Shown here one piece after another: positions 1-6,935 of a stretch of DNA of 15,062 nucleotides; within the stretch, counting starts at the first letter, position 1, and the number at the start of each line of letters is the position of its first letter. The position numbers and the translations under genes are program-made. The notes under the pieces were generated by a model. It was given only the letters and a program-made list of their open reading frames with translations. It was not told the origin of the DNA and did no database searches. The stretch is from Candidatus Latescibacterota bacterium (GTDB taxonomy: Bacteria; Latescibacterota; UBA2968; UBA8231), in assembly GCA_003529325.1 (NCBI GenBank), contig DPVW01000385.1:5374-20435 (forward strand), written 5' to 3'.

Positions 1-83
1 CAGCTGTGTCACGCTACATCCATCTTCCGTCATATCCCTTGTTTTTCGCTCACGGCCACGTCGTGCAGGCGCTTTCTCATTTC

Positions 84-90
84 GAGGAGG
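84..90 (+). promoter_or_regulatory. Shine-Dalgarno site deciding the GTG start at 97
   Basis: GAGGAGG lies 6 bases before a GTG codon at 97. It is a near-perfect ribosome site. The same reading frame is open to the left edge of the window, so this site is the main reason to place the start at 97 and not further upstream. I see no convincing promoter in the 96 bases before the gene. Confidence 0.75.
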
Positions 91-96
91 CATAAG

Positions 97-558
97 GTGC
101 CCATCCGACATCTGCCCAACGAACCCAACCTTGAGTATCTCAAGGGGCAGGCGAAGGCGCTGCTTGCAGCCTTCCAGTCGTACGATCCAATCGCCCTGGC
201 GGACTTTCACGAATTCCATCCACGCGAAGTCGCACCAGACGACGCCAAACTGACTGATGCACAGTTGCGTCTGGCCCGTGCCTATCAGCAGACGAGTTGG
301 CCCTGGCTGCGTATCAAGGTCGATCTGTTGCTGGCCATTCTGAACGACGACGTCGCTGCCGTTCGTGACCTCGTGACAGCCAATCCAGACTTGATGACCG
401 AGAATGTGCGCAACAACAACTGGGGGCCACCGATGTCGCAGGCCGCCAATCTCGGTCGCGAGCAGATCGTCGAGATGTTGGCCGGTCTCGGTGCGAAAGA
501 CCTCGACCGAGCCCTGAATCGTGCCGCCCTGCCGGGGCTAGACGGGGACGATGCGTAA
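97..558 (+). CDS. ankyrin-repeat protein, N-terminal part (frame broken at its 3' end)
   Basis: The N-terminus (residues about 5-25, with PNLEYLKGQAKALL) and the segment LRLARAYQQTSWPWLRIKV near residues 57-75 are the leader typical of a family of bacterial ankyrin-repeat proteins. An ankyrin-like helix pair follows (AAVRDLVTANPDLM, then QAANLGREQIVEMLAGLGA). Family members are usually one protein of about 400 residues; this frame stops after 153. The next frame, starting at 551, continues the same protein. Reading GGGG at 544-547 as GGG joins the two smoothly (AALPGLDG then TMRKLIDLGA), so I infer a single-base insertion or a sequencing error. The molecular role is unknown; ankyrin repeats usually mediate protein contacts, and no signal peptide is seen. 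Confidence 0.75.
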   Translation: MPIRHLPNEPNLEYLKGQAKALLAAFQSYDPIALADFHEFHPREVAPDDAKLTDAQLRLARAYQQTSWPWLRIKVDLLLAILNDDVAAVRDLVTANPDLMTENVRNNNWGPPMSQAANLGREQIVEMLAGLGAKDLDRALNRAALPGLDGDDA

Positions 559-1318
559 ACTCATCGATCTTGGCGCTCAGCTGCCTGTGGGCATCATCAT
601 GGGCACGTGCGAAACGGTGAATGGCGAAGGTCTCAGAGAGCTTGTCGAACTGGGTGCCGACCTTTGCGATGCCAAGGGTGATCGCCTGGCGCCAGTAGCC
701 CTCGCCCTGACCACCTACGGTCGCGACCCGTCGGGGAAACACGAGGTGTTGCGCCTCCTTGAGGGCAACCTCGACTACCCCGATACACCGGCGATGGCCA
801 TCCACCGAGGTCGCATCGACCTGCTCGAAGGCCACCTGAGGCGTGATCCAAAGTTCATCTCACTACGCCTGAATGGCGAAGATCTGTACCCCAAGGCCTG
901 TGGGTGCGGTGGTGACGATGGTTTTGGCCTGCACGGTACTCCGCTGGGCCAGGCAACCTTGTTGCATATGGCCATCGACTTCTACGAACGCGAGATCTTC
1001 GCCTGGCTGCTGGAGCATGGAGCGGATGTAAATGCACGCGCCGGTGTGGACGCCGACGGTTTTGGCGGCCACACCCCTCTGTTCAGCACGGTCGTCATTC
1101 AACCCGGTCCAGCAGAGCTGCGTGACGGCTACTTCACCAGAACACTGCTCGAGCAAGGTGCCGACCCATCGATCCGCGCCTCGATTCGCAAAAAGCTCGC
1201 CTTCATCGATGAAGAGGAACATCGGTATCGGGATGTCACCGCGTTGGAGTATGGGCGTGCATTCCACGAAGAGAGATTCGTCGACAAGACGGCCCTCACA
1301 GTATTGGAGCAATTCTGA
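551..1318 (+). CDS. ankyrin-repeat protein, C-terminal part
   Basis: This frame carries the rest of the protein begun at 97. It has ankyrin-type repeats such as LRELVELGADL (about residues 28-38) and LLHMAIDFYEREIFAWLLEHGADVNA in two blocks, and the segments GDRLAPVALAL and ADGFGGHTPLF that I associate with the same full-length family. Its ATG overlaps the upstream stop by eight bases, and a TAG at 539-541 closes this frame just upstream, so the shift must lie between 542 and 558. The fragment could be made by translational coupling, but it has no ribosome site of its own, and a frameshifted single gene is the simpler reading. The stop at 1316-1318 shares its A with the ATG of the next frame. 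Confidence 0.75.
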   Translation: MRKLIDLGAQLPVGIIMGTCETVNGEGLRELVELGADLCDAKGDRLAPVALALTTYGRDPSGKHEVLRLLEGNLDYPDTPAMAIHRGRIDLLEGHLRRDPKFISLRLNGEDLYPKACGCGGDDGFGLHGTPLGQATLLHMAIDFYEREIFAWLLEHGADVNARAGVDADGFGGHTPLFSTVVIQPGPAELRDGYFTRTLLEQGADPSIRASIRKKLAFIDEEEHRYRDVTALEYGRAFHEERFVDKTALTVLEQF

Positions 1319-1671
1319 TGGTCATATCCAGCACCCTTCGCGCCCTGGCCTGGCTGTCGACTGCGCTTCTCATGACCGCCTCCGTCCCTCCCACACATGC
1401 CGCCAACGAGAGTGACCAGTCAATGACCGATGAACTCATCGCCGCCGCCGAGAGGGGCGAAACCTCCCGCGTACGAGAGATCCTGACCGACCAGCCAAAC
1501 CTGCTCAACGTCGCCGGTATCACCCGATTTTCTACAGCAGACTGGCTTCAGCTTTTCGCTGATCGATCACGACGCCGATGCATCCGCTGGAGCCCTCGGC
1601 TGGCCTCCTGGGAGACTCCGCTTTCAACCACCCGACAAACCCGCCGCGTCGTCGCTGGCACTTCCACCTGA
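1318..1671 (+). pseudogene. signal peptide plus ankyrin-like start, out of frame with the downstream LamG protein
   Basis: Residues 1-29 look like an export signal: a hydrophobic core (ALAWLSTALLMTA) and a probable cleavage after THA. Residues 36-66 (MTDELIAAAERG, VREILTDQPNLLNV) resemble the first helix pair of a second ankyrin protein. From about residue 68 the translation turns into arginine- and threonine-rich sequence without recognisable family character. In the +1 frame at the same place (from about 1526) protein-like sequence begins and runs into the LamG gene. I infer either a frameshift near 1500-1530 within one exported protein, or a deletion that fused the start of one gene to the middle of another. 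It is unlikely that the 117-residue product is functional as read. Confidence 0.5.
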
Positions 1672-1744
1672 GTGGAATGTCGTCGATCGTGGCAGCCGCT
1701 TTCTCCATCTTCCTGCGATTGACGCCAATGGCACGGCAACCCTG

Positions 1745-2644
1745 TTGATCAGATCTCCCACGTCACGTCTCGTGAAAGGCAGGATTCGCGTGTTGGATGG
1801 CGAGCGGATGCTGCGTGAGGAAGAACAGATTGGCCGCATCCGCAACAGACCAACGGCTTTGGTGTGGGATCTCAATCAGGTGATGTCGGGACTTCCCGAT
1901 GGTTCGTACACACTGGAATACCAGGTGCTTCAATCGGGGGTTCCATACGGTGATCCCGTGCTCGTCCCCCTGCACTACTCCAAACGCCTGGCCACCGGTC
2001 AGCCACCCCCTCCGGCTGCACAGCTACCCACCGCGATGCCGGGACCTGTCGCGCATTGGACCTTCGACGATTGCCAGCCAACCGACGTCACCGGAAATGG
2101 GCACGATGGCACGTTGTTTGGCGCACCCGAATGCATCGATGGTCCATTGCCGGGAACACGCGCCCTGAAATTCACACCAGAAACCCTCTCGTACGTGCTC
2201 GTCGATCGAGATATCGAACTGAAATCAGATCACACCCTGTCTGCCTGGGTACAACTCGAAGGCAGCGAGCACGTGAGCTGGCAGTTCATCATCTCCCGCA
2301 TGTGGCGTACGTCGGCCTTGAGAGATGCCGCCTGGAGCCTGCGGTTCAGTCACAATCGATTGTTCTTCCGTGATCTGTATTGTTGCGTCGAGGACGACCG
2401 TTGGGCGATGGTGACAGCCACGTATTCGGGCACACAGGCACGGGTATACGTGGATGGAGAACTCGTGCAGGAATCCGATGTGGCACCCATCATCCAGGAG
2501 GACGATCTGCCCATCTGCATCGCCTGCAGCCAGGGCAACTCGCTGCCCCCTTTCCAATACTTCAAGGGGGCCATCGACGAGATACGAGTTTACAATCGTG
2601 CCCTGAGCGCACTAGAGATCGAAGCACTGTATCAGGGGAGGTAA
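1745..2644 (+). CDS. LamG/concanavalin-like domain protein, 5' part out of frame
   Basis: The C-terminal half (about 2040-2640) is a laminin-G-like (LamG, concanavalin A-type) domain. It begins with PVAHWTFDD, has VTGNGHDGTL and HTLSAWVQLEG, then RWAMVTATYSG with ARVYVDGELV, and ends with AIDEIRVYNRALSALEIEALY, the usual closing strand of this fold. An Ig-like segment with GLPDGSYTLEYQV lies before it. Such domains bind sugars or surfaces in exported proteins. The TTG at 1745 has no ribosome site. The frame is open back to 1487 and reads as plausible protein from about 1526 (TGFSFSLIDHDADA, PPEWNVVDRGSRFL), so the true protein started further upstream. The signal peptide at 1318 in another frame is the likely original beginning. 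The domain call is firm; the start is not. Confidence 0.6.
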   Translation: MIRSPTSRLVKGRIRVLDGERMLREEEQIGRIRNRPTALVWDLNQVMSGLPDGSYTLEYQVLQSGVPYGDPVLVPLHYSKRLATGQPPPPAAQLPTAMPGPVAHWTFDDCQPTDVTGNGHDGTLFGAPECIDGPLPGTRALKFTPETLSYVLVDRDIELKSDHTLSAWVQLEGSEHVSWQFIISRMWRTSALRDAAWSLRFSHNRLFFRDLYCCVEDDRWAMVTATYSGTQARVYVDGELVQESDVAPIIQEDDLPICIACSQGNSLPPFQYFKGAIDEIRVYNRALSALEIEALYQGR

Positions 2645-2777
2645 ATCCAGCGCCGAGGAGCATGCCCATGGCCCTAATGGGTCACTCGGAAACGCTCCTA
2701 TACTTGTGACGACGGCGCACGAGGCGTACATCCTGTTGCATGGATTGCATACCAATTGAAGTCCTTTTCGCGCCCCT

Positions 2778-3233
2778 ATGACGGAGTGGATCGACTGGCT
2801 GAGCCAGTATGCCTTCGAGGGTGGCATGGGCGGCCTCTTCGTGTTGTCCGTCCTCGACTCGGTAGGCGTGCCCACCGGTGGGGGTTCCGACATCGTCATC
2901 GCGCTACTCGCCTCCCTTCATCCCGAAACGTCATTTGCCCTTGGCCTCGTCATTTCTGGCGTCGTCGGTTCCCTCATGGGCTGCTCCGTACTCTACTGGA
3001 TCGGCTTGCGTGGCGGCGAGCTTGGGGCCCGCCGGTTTGCCCCCAACGCCGTCACCTCCACACGCGCCAAACTGGAACGTCACGGCGCATGGGTCCTGTT
3101 TCTGGCAATACTCGCGCGCCCCCCGATTCCGACAAAACTGTTCATATTCTGCGCCGGCGTCGGTGCCCTGCCGCTGTTATTGCTGCGCTTTTTTGCCCTG
3201 CGCTGGTGGCGTCAGCAATCGGCGATCGATTGA
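2778..3233 (+). CDS. short DedA/VTT-type membrane protein
   Basis: Residues 19-45 (GLFVLSVLDSVGVPTGGGSD) and 54-78 (two glycine-rich hydrophobic helices ending VLYWIGLRGG) match the start of DedA/SNARE-associated (VTT) proteins. Residues 108-130 (LAILARPPIPTKLFIFCAGV) match the family's conserved re-entrant loop with an Arg-Pro-Pro motif and a final AGV. These inner-membrane proteins are linked to lipid scrambling and membrane homeostasis. At 151 residues it is shorter than the usual 190-220, and the end (RFFALRWWRQQSAID) lacks the last helix. After the T6 run at 3189-3194 another frame reads PALVASAIGDRLNHA, closer to what the family shows, so a frameshift near the end is possible. No clear ribosome site is seen. 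The SMUG1-like gene starts 3 bases downstream. Confidence 0.7.
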   Translation: MTEWIDWLSQYAFEGGMGGLFVLSVLDSVGVPTGGGSDIVIALLASLHPETSFALGLVISGVVGSLMGCSVLYWIGLRGGELGARRFAPNAVTSTRAKLERHGAWVLFLAILARPPIPTKLFIFCAGVGALPLLLLRFFALRWWRQQSAID

Positions 3234-3236
3234 ACC

Positions 3237-3980
3237 ATGCCCGCCCCCCTCGTCAACGCCGCCCGTCGCCTACGCCGTCAATTACAGGACATGACATTCC
3301 GTGCCCCCGTAACCCATGTCTACAATCCACTCGATTACGCGCGCGCAGCTCACGAGCAATATCTGACCAGCCACGGCAACGGGCCGAAAAAGGTCCTGTT
3401 TCTGGGTATGAACCCCGGTCCCTGGGGTATGGCTCAGACCGGTGTGCCCTTTGGCGAAGTTGCCGCAGCACGTGATTTCGTCAGAGTCGACGCCGCCATC
3501 GGCAAGCCGTCGCCCGAGCACCCCAAGAGACCTATTGACGGCCTCGCCTGTACGCGCTCCGAGGTCAGTGGTCGCCGCCTGTGGGGACTCTTCGCTGAGC
3601 GCTTTTCGAACCCCGAGGATTTCTTCGCCAACCACTTCGTCGTCAACTACTGTCCCCTCATGTTCATGGAGCAGACGGGGCGCAATCGCACACCCGACAA
3701 GCTGTACGCGGACGAGCGGGACGCTCTGACCGGGCCCTGCGACGAACATCTGCGTGCCGTCGTCAAGCTCCTGCAGCCTGAGTGGGTGATCGGTGTCGGT
3801 CGCTTCGCCCTCGACTGCGCTCGACGCACCCTGGGCGACAATCCGCCGGCTCAGATCGCCACCATCCTGCACCCCAGCCCGGCGAGCCCGGCAGCCAACC
3901 GCGGCTGGGCGGAGCAGGCGACACGACAACTGGAGGAGTTGGGAGTCTGGAGCAAAAATCTGCCCCCAAAAAACTGTTGA
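3237..3980 (+). CDS. SMUG1-type uracil-DNA glycosylase
   Basis: This protein removes uracil (and in studied homologs 5-hydroxymethyluracil) from DNA as the first step of base-excision repair. The family is well known in animals and present in some bacteria. The signature block at residues 55-74 (FLGMNPGPWGMAQTGVPFGE) is nearly identical to vertebrate SMUG1, with catalytic-site Asn59 and the stacking Phe72. Further matches are EHPKRPIDGL (94-102), SEVSGRRLWG (108-117), Asn137 in VVNYCPL, TGRNRTP (147-153), GVGRFA (186-191) and the intercalating-loop motif HPSP with His212. Length (247) is close to the family's. The start is chosen because the conserved N-terminal helix (APLVNAARRLRRQL) begins right after this ATG. 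It follows the membrane protein by 3 bases, so the two are probably co-transcribed. Confidence 0.93.
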   Translation: MPAPLVNAARRLRRQLQDMTFRAPVTHVYNPLDYARAAHEQYLTSHGNGPKKVLFLGMNPGPWGMAQTGVPFGEVAAARDFVRVDAAIGKPSPEHPKRPIDGLACTRSEVSGRRLWGLFAERFSNPEDFFANHFVVNYCPLMFMEQTGRNRTPDKLYADERDALTGPCDEHLRAVVKLLQPEWVIGVGRFALDCARRTLGDNPPAQIATILHPSPASPAANRGWAEQATRQLEELGVWSKNLPPKNC

Positions 3981-3981
3981 T

Positions 3982-4018
3982 AGTGGCGTAACTTACTGTT
4001 TTCGTGACACTTTTTTTT
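3982..4018 (+). terminator. possible weak rho-independent terminator after the SMUG1-like gene
   Basis: AGTG at 3982-3985 can pair with CACT at 4008-4011. After one mismatch, CGT at 3987-3989 pairs with GTG at 4004-4006 using two wobbles. Eight T residues (4011-4018) follow directly. The stem is short and imperfect and the loop is 14 bases, so it would be a weak terminator at best. Its position between the SMUG1-like stop and a strong promoter fits a transcription boundary. Confidence 0.35.
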
Positions 4019-4030
4019 CTGGCGGACGGG

Positions 4031-4059
4031 TTGCACCGGCTCTACGCGTTCAGTATACT
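4031..4059 (+). promoter_or_regulatory. sigma70-type promoter of the egt operon
   Basis: TTGCAC (4031-4036) and TATACT (4054-4059) are separated by exactly 17 bases, an almost ideal housekeeping promoter. A start near 4066 would give a leader of about 100 bases before the egtB ATG at 4169. No promoter of similar quality was seen in the tight junctions that follow, so it may drive the run from egtB to the phosphoesterase at 11428. I found no clear Crp- or FNR-consensus palindrome next to it. Confidence 0.7.
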
Positions 4060-4168
4060 CGGTCGTTTAGCCCTCCAGGGATTTGCGCCGGGCTGCACTT
4101 TGCTCCCCCGCGCACACCCAACTCTATCCCCATAGCCTGCGCCCAGGCTGCCGTCACGGGAACTCCCT

Positions 4169-5446
4169 ATGACCCGTTCCGAGCTCCGCGATCATTTCCT
4201 GCGCGTCCGCCGGCTGACGGAGGACATCTGTGCGCCCCTGACCCCCGAGGACCATGTGCCACAGCCCGTGGCGGACGTGTCGCCGCCCAAATGGCATCTG
4301 GGGCATACGACCTGGTTCTTCGAGTCTCTCCTGCTCGGGCAATACATCCCCGGATACAAGCCATTCCATCCCGACTTTGCCTGGATCCTCAATTCCTACT
4401 ACGAGAGTCTGGGGCCACGGGTGGAACGCCCCTTGCGAGGCACCCTGTCGAGGCCTTCGACACAGGAGATCGTCAGATACCGGGCCTCCGTCACTGAACA
4501 GATGCAGGGGCTCATCGACAGCATAGGTGACGATCAATACGAAGCGTTCTCTGAGCTGACCATTCTCGGGGTGCACCACGAGCAACAACACCAGGAATTG
4601 CTCGTCACCGACCTCAAATACATTCTCGCCTGCAATCCGACGTGGCCTGTGTATCGCACCGACACCGGTGTCCGCGAAGGCTCCCCGGCGACCCTGCCTC
4701 CCATGGACTATGTCGACATCGCCGGTGGCCTGCACGAGATCGGTTATGCGGGCAGCGATTTCCACTACGACAACGAGGGACCGCGGCACCAGACCTTCCT
4801 GCAGGATTTTCGCCTCGGTCAGCGGCTCGTCACCAATGGCGAATACCTGCAGTTTGTCGAAGATGACGGCTATGCCAAATTCGACCCCTGGTTGTCCGAT
4901 GCCTGGATGCAGGTGCGCGAGGAACAGTGGACGGGCCCACTCTATTGGCGTCATCTCGATGGGGAGTGGCACGAGTTTACCTTGGGGGGCCTCGTGCGCC
5001 TCGACCTCGACGCCCCGGTCTGCCACGTCAGTTACTACGAGGCCGAAGCCTACGCCTTCTGGGCCGACAAGCGTCTACCCACCGAAGCGGAATGGGAGGT
5101 GGCAGCCACGGTGACGGGGGCCTCGCCACAGTCAGCGCTGTTTTTTGACGACGGCACCTTTCACCCCCGCGCCCTGCCGGCCGACACCTTACAGGCGGGT
5201 CGATTGTCGCAGATGTACGGCGATTGCTGGGAGTGGACGGGTTCCGCCTACCTGCCCTACCCGGGATACCGCCGTTTCGAAGGTCCCCTGGGTGAATACA
5301 ATGGCAAATTCATGGTCAACCAGATGGTCATGCGTGGTGGCTCCTGCGCTACCTCACGCGACCACATCCGACCCACGTATCGAAACTTTTTCAAATGCGA
5401 CAAGCGCTGGCAATTCAAAGGCATCCGCCTCGCCGATGAGGCCTGA
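4169..5446 (+). CDS. egtB: EgtB-type sulfoxide synthase (ergothioneine biosynthesis)
   Basis: EgtB is a non-haem iron enzyme that uses oxygen to join hercynine to a thiol donor. Residues about 1-150 form the DinB-like domain with the putative iron ligands His46 (WHLGHTTWF), His137 and His141 (HHEQQHQE). Residues about 180-425 form the formylglycine-generating-enzyme-like domain, with RLPTEAEWE (302-310), DCWEWTGSAY and MRGGSCATSRDHIRPTYRNF. Residues 75-78 are NSYY. From memory, the cysteine-using EgtB of Chloracidobacterium has a tyrosine pair (93/94) and ligands 62/153/157, the same spacing as Tyr77/78 and 46/137/141 here, so this is probably that class and not the gamma-glutamylcysteine-using mycobacterial class. 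At 425 residues it lacks the methyltransferase domain of the ovothiol enzyme OvoA. egtD downstream supports the call. Confidence 0.92.
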   Translation: MTRSELRDHFLRVRRLTEDICAPLTPEDHVPQPVADVSPPKWHLGHTTWFFESLLLGQYIPGYKPFHPDFAWILNSYYESLGPRVERPLRGTLSRPSTQEIVRYRASVTEQMQGLIDSIGDDQYEAFSELTILGVHHEQQHQELLVTDLKYILACNPTWPVYRTDTGVREGSPATLPPMDYVDIAGGLHEIGYAGSDFHYDNEGPRHQTFLQDFRLGQRLVTNGEYLQFVEDDGYAKFDPWLSDAWMQVREEQWTGPLYWRHLDGEWHEFTLGGLVRLDLDAPVCHVSYYEAEAYAFWADKRLPTEAEWEVAATVTGASPQSALFFDDGTFHPRALPADTLQAGRLSQMYGDCWEWTGSAYLPYPGYRRFEGPLGEYNGKFMVNQMVMRGGSCATSRDHIRPTYRNFFKCDKRWQFKGIRLADEA

Positions 5447-5447
5447 C

Positions 5448-6170
5448 ATGACGGAAACAACAAAACCTCACGGCACGCTCACGGACGAGAAACTCTGGCA
5501 CCTGCAACACTGCCCGCTGTTTTCCGGGATCAGCCGGCAGGAAATGGAACACCTGCGCAATGTGACCATCATGGTCAAGCTCGAGCCCGAGGACCGCATC
5601 CTCTCCGATGCCGACGACCCGAATGCGATCTGGTTTATCAAGGAAGGGCTCATGTCCCTCACCTACGGCGACGCGGACGGCAAAGACGCCACCGTCCTGC
5701 TGCTGGGCCCTGGGGATCTCTTCGGTGGTATGGAGGGGGTCGAGAATCTCGACTACAGCCAGAATTTGGCGGCCCTCAAGCCGACGGTGTTGTGCCGCAT
5801 GACTCAGATACAGATGGAAGGCCTGCTCAACAAACATCCCGAAATCGGCTATCGCATCACCAAGTTCTCCTGGCGGCGTATCGCCCGGTTGCAGCAGCGC
5901 CTCGCCGAGATCATGACCAAGTCCGTGCGCGTGCGCCTGGCGACGATGTTGGTGAATCTGTCCACCGACTACGGCGCCGATCTGCCCGAAGGAGGGCGTT
6001 CCGTGGGCCTCACCATCACCCACGACGACCTGGCCCGACTCGTGGGTTCAAGTCGCGAGATGGTCAGCAAGGTGATGTCCTCATTCCGCGACGAGGGTTT
6101 TATCCGCTCCTCCCGCAAGCAGATCAACATCACAGACCTGCCCGGCCTGCAGCAAATGGCCGAATCATAG
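5448..6170 (+). CDS. Crp/Fnr-family regulator inside the egt operon
   Basis: A cyclic-nucleotide-binding-like fold (about residues 20-140) with LLLGPGDLFGG near 84-94 is followed by a long helix and a winged helix-turn-helix (about 188-225: ITHDDLARLVGSSREMVSKVMSSF, then EGFIRSSRKQINI). The Arg-Ser pair that binds cAMP in Crp is absent from the equivalent loop (EGVENLDYSQN), and only two cysteines (22 and 116) are seen. Neither cAMP sensing nor an FNR-type iron-sulfur cluster is therefore supported; the signal is unknown. The start at 5448 has GATGAGG six bases upstream and follows the egtB stop by one base; an in-frame ATG at 5436 is the alternative. Lying between egtB and the transporter, it is the natural candidate to control this operon. 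Confidence 0.88.
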   Translation: MTETTKPHGTLTDEKLWHLQHCPLFSGISRQEMEHLRNVTIMVKLEPEDRILSDADDPNAIWFIKEGLMSLTYGDADGKDATVLLLGPGDLFGGMEGVENLDYSQNLAALKPTVLCRMTQIQMEGLLNKHPEIGYRITKFSWRRIARLQQRLAEIMTKSVRVRLATMLVNLSTDYGADLPEGGRSVGLTITHDDLARLVGSSREMVSKVMSSFRDEGFIRSSRKQINITDLPGLQQMAES

Positions 6171-6179
6171 ACGGATTCC

Positions 6180-6935
6180 ATGCTCGAACTGATACAGGTC
6201 ACCCGTACCTTCGGCGCCACCGTCGCCGTGCAACCCACGGATCTTTCTGTCCGACCTGGCGCCACCACCGTTCTCATCGGTCCCTCGGGTTGTGGTAAGT
6301 CGACGCTGTTGCGGCTAATGATCTACCTCATCCGACCCGATAGCGGATCCGTCCGCTTCGAAGGGACCGAATTCAGCGACGACGACGTGCTCGATCTGCG
6401 CCACCGTATGGGGTACGTCATCCAGGATGGCGGTCTGTTCCCCCATCTGACAGCTGCAGACAACGTCGCCTTGCTCGCCCGCCACCTGGGTTGGGACGAG
6501 GCGAGGGTTACAACACGCCTGGACGAACTCGCCGACCTCACACGATTTCCCAGCGATGGCTTCAGCCGTTTTCCCGCGCAGCTGTCCGGCGGTCAACGGC
6601 AACGCGTCGGCCTCATGCGCGCTCTCATGCTCGACCCCGACGTGCTGCTACTCGACGAACCCCTCGGCGCCCTGGACCCCATCGTACGTTCCGAATTGCA
6701 GGTCGACCTGCGCGACATCTTTCGCACCCTTGACAAGACCGTCGTCATGGTCACCCACGATATGGGTGAAGCCGGCTTCTTCGGCGACGTCATCGTGTTG
6801 ATGCGCGACGGTCGCATCATCCAGCAAGGCACCCTGTCACAATTGATCAACGAACCGGCCGACGATTTTGTCGAACGATTCATCCGCGCCCAGCGCACGG
6901 CAGTGCACGTGCTGGAAGAGGGTGCGGACTCGTGA
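6180..6935 (+). CDS. ABC transporter ATPase, betaine/ergothioneine-uptake type
   Basis: This is the ATP-hydrolysing subunit that drives the importer encoded by the next gene. Walker A is GPSGCGKST (34-42), the Q-loop glutamine is 82, the signature is LSGGQ (135-139), Walker B is VLLLDEP (155-161), the D-loop is GALD and the H-loop histidine is 193. The segment around YLIRPDSGSV and the LRHRMGYVIQ block fit the OpuCA/ProV/EgtV group. At 251 residues it lacks the C-terminal CBS domains found in many osmoprotectant transporters. The ATG lies 9 bases after the regulator stop with only a weak ribosome site. Its stop overlaps the next start by 4 bases (GTGA), as expected for coupled subunits. In this setting it could be called EgtV-like, but the substrate is inferred from neighbours only. 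Confidence 0.92.
   Translation: MLELIQVTRTFGATVAVQPTDLSVRPGATTVLIGPSGCGKSTLLRLMIYLIRPDSGSVRFEGTEFSDDDVLDLRHRMGYVIQDGGLFPHLTAADNVALLARHLGWDEARVTTRLDELADLTRFPSDGFSRFPAQLSGGQRQRVGLMRALMLDPDVLLLDEPLGALDPIVRSELQVDLRDIFRTLDKTVVMVTHDMGEAGFFGDVIVLMRDGRIIQQGTLSQLINEPADDFVERFIRAQRTAVHVLEEGADS

Noticed and set aside
2699..2704. TATACT hexamer upstream of the membrane protein gene
   Set aside because: It matches a -10 box, but no -35 element stands at 16-18 bases and there is no TGn extension. The 133-base gap shows nothing else firm except a 5-base hairpin (CCCAT/ATGGG) near 2664-2680 without a T tract.
2756..3475. 239-codon + strand frame across the DedA-type and SMUG1-like genes
   Set aside because: Arginine- and proline-rich shadow sequence. 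Both genes it overlaps have clear motifs; only a short stretch after 3194 was considered as a possible frameshifted end of the membrane protein.
4154..5026. 290-codon open frame on the minus strand opposite egtB
   Set aside because: It is a shadow caused by high GC and codon-phase bias. The + strand encodes an unmistakable EgtB across the whole span.
4169..5446. OvoA (ovothiol synthase) as the identity of the egtB gene
   Set aside because: OvoA is about 700 residues with a C-terminal methyltransferase domain, absent here, and egtD is present in the same operon.
5145..5447. N-terminal extension of the Crp/Fnr regulator back to 5145
   Set aside because: It overlaps the conserved C-terminal third of egtB, reads as low-complexity shadow sequence, and a good ribosome site supports the start at 5448.
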